Assembly (NCBI GenBank): GCA_030630095.1
Contig: DAOVNW010000048.1
Location: 1 to 7,205 of the forward strand
Direction of reading: 5' to 3'
Length of the DNA stretch: 7,205 bases
DNA from: Candidatus Omnitrophota bacterium
GTDB lineage: Bacteria > Omnitrophota > Gorgyraeia > JAGLLT01
Shown here: one piece after another, positions 5,355 through 7,205 of the stretch
Layout: each line of letters begins with the position of its first letter
Numbering within the stretch: the stretch's first letter is position 1
Notes under the pieces: generated by a model
Seen by the model: only the letters and a program-made list of their open reading frames with translations
The model's database searches: none
Told to the model about the DNA's origin: nothing
Position numbers and translations under genes: made by a program

Positions 5355-6224
5355 ATGAAGATTAAATTAGGTTTACCAAAGGGCAGTTTGCAGGAGTCAA
5401 CCTTTAGGATGTTTAAAAAGGCCGGCTTTAATGTGTCGGTTTCGTCACGGTCTTATTTGCCGGTGATAGATGACGACGAGATAGGCTGTATTTTAATACG
5501 GGCTCAGGAGATGTCGAGGTACGTTGAGGAGGGAGTCCTTGACTGCGGCCTGACGGGCAATGACTGGATAGAAGAAAATTCGTCCGACGTTGTAAGGGTG
5601 GAGGAGTTAATCTATGCCAAGCAGGGACTAAATCCGGTCAGGTGGGTGGTGGCCGCGCCCAACAGTTCATCGATTAAAAAGCCGAAGGATTTAGAGGGCA
5701 AAAGAATTGCCACAGAGGTTGTAAAATTAACCAAAAAGTACCTCAAGAGCAGGAAGATTAAGGCGGAAGTTGAATTTAGCTGGGGGGCGACGGAGATTAA
5801 GGCTCCGGAGTTGGTTGACGCTATTGTGGAGCTGACGGAGACGGGTTCGAGTTTGCGGGCTAACAACCTGCGCATAGTGGATGTGGTCTGTCAGTCTACT
5901 ACCTGGCTGATAGCCAATAAGAGCTCATGGAAGAATAAGCAAAAAAGAAGGAAGATAGAGAACATTGCCCTACTGCTTAAGGGGGCTATTTTGGCTGAGG
6001 AAAAGGTGGGCTTGAAGATGAATGTTAAAAACAGTGACTTAGATAAGGTAATAAAGTTGATACCCGCCATGCAGACACCTACAGTTTCAAGCTTGATTCA
6101 GAAGGACTGGGTGGCTGTTGAGACGATAATAGATGAAAAAGTTGTGCGAAAGTTAATCCCTGAACTGAAAAAAGCGGGAGCAGTCGGGATTATAGAATAC
6201 CCGTTAAATAAAGCTATTTATTAA
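5355..6224 (+). CDS. hisG: ATP phosphoribosyltransferase, long form
   Basis: This enzyme catalyses the first and committed step of histidine synthesis, joining ATP and PRPP to give phosphoribosyl-ATP in the cytoplasm. The N-terminus MKIKLGLPKGSL is the conserved family start with the LPKGSL substrate loop (7-12). The signature PRPP-binding stretch ETGSSLRANNL is at 162-172. At 289 residues with a C-terminal ACT-like regulatory domain (about 205-289, with WVAVET at 252-257 and ending GIIEYPLNKAI) this is the long HisG form. In the family, that form is feedback-inhibited by histidine and needs no HisZ partner. The ribosome-binding site is modest (GGCGGGAAGAG just upstream). It is first in an operon with a tiny basic protein gene and a TPR gene. 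No other his gene is present, so the pathway is dispersed or lies elsewhere. Confidence 0.96.
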   Translation: MKIKLGLPKGSLQESTFRMFKKAGFNVSVSSRSYLPVIDDDEIGCILIRAQEMSRYVEEGVLDCGLTGNDWIEENSSDVVRVEELIYAKQGLNPVRWVVAAPNSSSIKKPKDLEGKRIATEVVKLTKKYLKSRKIKAEVEFSWGATEIKAPELVDAIVELTETGSSLRANNLRIVDVVCQSTTWLIANKSSWKNKQKRRKIENIALLLKGAILAEEKVGLKMNVKNSDLDKVIKLIPAMQTPTVSSLIQKDWVAVETIIDEKVVRKLIPELKKAGAVGIIEYPLNKAIY

Positions 6225-6236
6225 GGAGAGTTTAAA

Positions 6237-6332
6237 ATGCCCTGCGGTAAGAAAAGAAAAAGGAAGAAGATTGCCAAGCATAAAAGGAATAAAAGGTTAA
6301 AAAGAGACAGGCATAAGAAGAAGAATAAATAA
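6237..6332 (+). CDS. 31-residue very basic protein, possibly ribosome-associated
   Basis: This tiny gene has a clear ribosome-binding site, AAGGAG (6223-6228), overlapping the hisG stop and spaced 8 bases from the ATG. The product starts MPCGKKRKRKK and ends RDRHKKKNK. About two thirds of its residues are Lys, Arg or His, and there is one Cys (C3) and a single acidic residue (D24). The pattern GKKRKR, HKR, KR, RHKKK resembles small basic proteins of many bacterial phyla that are grouped with the AURKAIP1/COX24 (mS38/bS22-like) ribosomal family; that match is from memory. A role in binding rRNA is therefore the best guess. It starts 12 bases after hisG and ends one base before the TPR gene, so it is co-transcribed. 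Simple Lys-rich coding could mislead, but the start signal and operon packing support a real gene. Confidence 0.75.
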   Translation: MPCGKKRKRKKIAKHKRNKRLKRDRHKKKNK

Positions 6333-6333
6333 G

Positions 6334-7205
6334 ATGACGCGTTCAGGCAGTCTTTTCGCTAAGTTTAATAGAATATTTTTTGTTTTAGTTTTTGGTTTTT
6401 TCGCGGCCGGCTGTTTCCTGACGGCGCCTTTATCCTTTGCCAAAGTTGATGAGAAAAAAATAGACCGCAATACCCAGGCCTATGCCCACTTTATGATGGG
6501 GTTTATTTTTGATTATCAGAAGCAGTTGAACAGGGGAATTGAAGAGTACGCCAAGGCGCTGGAGTATGCGGAGAATCCGGCCTGGATATACCTGCGCATT
6601 GCCAGAAACTATTTGAACCTGAGAGATTACAAAAAGGCAAAATCCTACGCGGATAAGGCTCTCGAGCTGAATCCCGGCCTTTTAGAAGCCCGTCAAGTAC
6701 TTGTTTTTATCTACACATATGAGAGTAATTACGACAAAGCTATATCCGAATGTAAAGAAATCTTAAGGTTGAACCCGCGCAATAAAACCGTCCTTTTGTC
6801 ATTGGCGGATTTATTAGCTTTTCAGGGGGCCAATGAAGAGGTGATAGATATATACAAGCGGCTTATAGCTGAAGAAGAACTACCGCTTTTGTACTTTAAT
6901 CTGGGCTTGATTTATACGAAGACCAAGCAGATTGATGAAGCGGTTGGGGCCCTTAAAAAGGCGATTGAGCTGGATAGCGGATTTATGCCCGCTTACGTAA
7001 GCTTGGGTGTAATATATGAGTTGAAGAAAGACGCGGATAAAGCTATTTATTACTATGAAGAGGCCTTGAAGTGCGATCCGCTCAATACGGAGCTGTATAA
7101 ACAGTTGAGCCGCCTTTATTTTGAAAAGGGCGAACAGAAAAAAGCCGAAGAGCAGTATGAGATGATTTTGGCATTATACCCCAAAGATATAAATGTATAT
7201 ATTAA
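6334..7205 (+). CDS. secreted TPR-repeat protein (partial, runs off the window)
   Basis: 290 codons are visible and the frame is open to the last base. The ATG lies one base after the stop of the 31-residue gene and has only a weak AAGAAGAA site, so translation is probably coupled. The N-terminus has basic residues (K10, R13), a hydrophobic core (about 14-31) and a likely signal-peptidase I site after SFA at residue 36. The stretch FAAGC (C27) is a poorer alternative lipobox that would make it a lipoprotein. From about residue 48 there are roughly seven 34-residue TPR units, clearest at 48-81, 82-115, 184-216, 217-250 and 251-284, with the usual A.....G.Y, A...Y..AL and P endings. TPR arrays act as protein-binding scaffolds, and export suggests an envelope assembly role. 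No catalytic domain is visible, though one could follow beyond the edge. Confidence 0.88.
   Translation, partial: MTRSGSLFAKFNRIFFVLVFGFFAAGCFLTAPLSFAKVDEKKIDRNTQAYAHFMMGFIFDYQKQLNRGIEEYAKALEYAENPAWIYLRIARNYLNLRDYKKAKSYADKALELNPGLLEARQVLVFIYTYESNYDKAISECKEILRLNPRNKTVLLSLADLLAFQGANEEVIDIYKRLIAEEELPLLYFNLGLIYTKTKQIDEAVGALKKAIELDSGFMPAYVSLGVIYELKKDADKAIYYYEEALKCDPLNTELYKQLSRLYFEKGEQKKAEEQYEMILALYPKDINVYI

Overview
The window is ordinary bacterial chromosome, roughly 40-45% GC by eye. Genes are tightly packed, sigma-70-type promoters are recognisable and Shine-Dalgarno sites range from strong to weak. There are no rRNA or tRNA genes, no CRISPR array and no transposase gene. Several traits suggest an anaerobic or facultatively anaerobic Gram-negative-type bacterium: an oxygen-sensitive class III ribonucleotide reductase, a PpiD/SurA-like envelope chaperone and a secreted TPR protein. 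The 31-residue Lys/Arg protein beside hisG and the overall style recall candidate phyla such as Omnitrophota. That placement is an impression, not a demonstrated assignment.

Block 1 (1-3300, plus strand) is a deoxyribonucleotide-synthesis operon. A good promoter (28-55) is overlaid by two NrdR-box-like sites. It is followed by nrdR (repressor), nrdD (810-residue anaerobic ribonucleotide reductase, starting on the base after the nrdR stop) and an 88-residue CxxC redoxin 15 bases after nrdD. The simplest reading is a self-regulated unit in which NrdR senses nucleotides through its ATP-cone and NrdD makes dNTPs. The redoxin would re-reduce NrdD or serve another thiol reaction. The NrdD-activating radical-SAM enzyme NrdG is not in the window.

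Block 2 (3301-3572) is a gene-free gap between convergent genes. It holds a promoter-like pair wrapped around a 9+9 bp inverted repeat with no convincing gene downstream, a REP-like GC hairpin, and a GGTCTGACC palindrome just past the end of the next gene.

Block 3 (3573-5195, minus strand) is a membrane-anchored PpiD/SurA-like chaperone with a duplicated, probably non-catalytic parvulin-like module. It is driven by a strong promoter arranged back to back with that of block 4.

Block 4 (5279-7205, plus strand) is a second operon: long-form hisG (first step of histidine synthesis), a 31-residue very basic protein that may be ribosome-associated, and a signal-peptide-bearing TPR protein that runs off the window end. 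No other his gene is visible.
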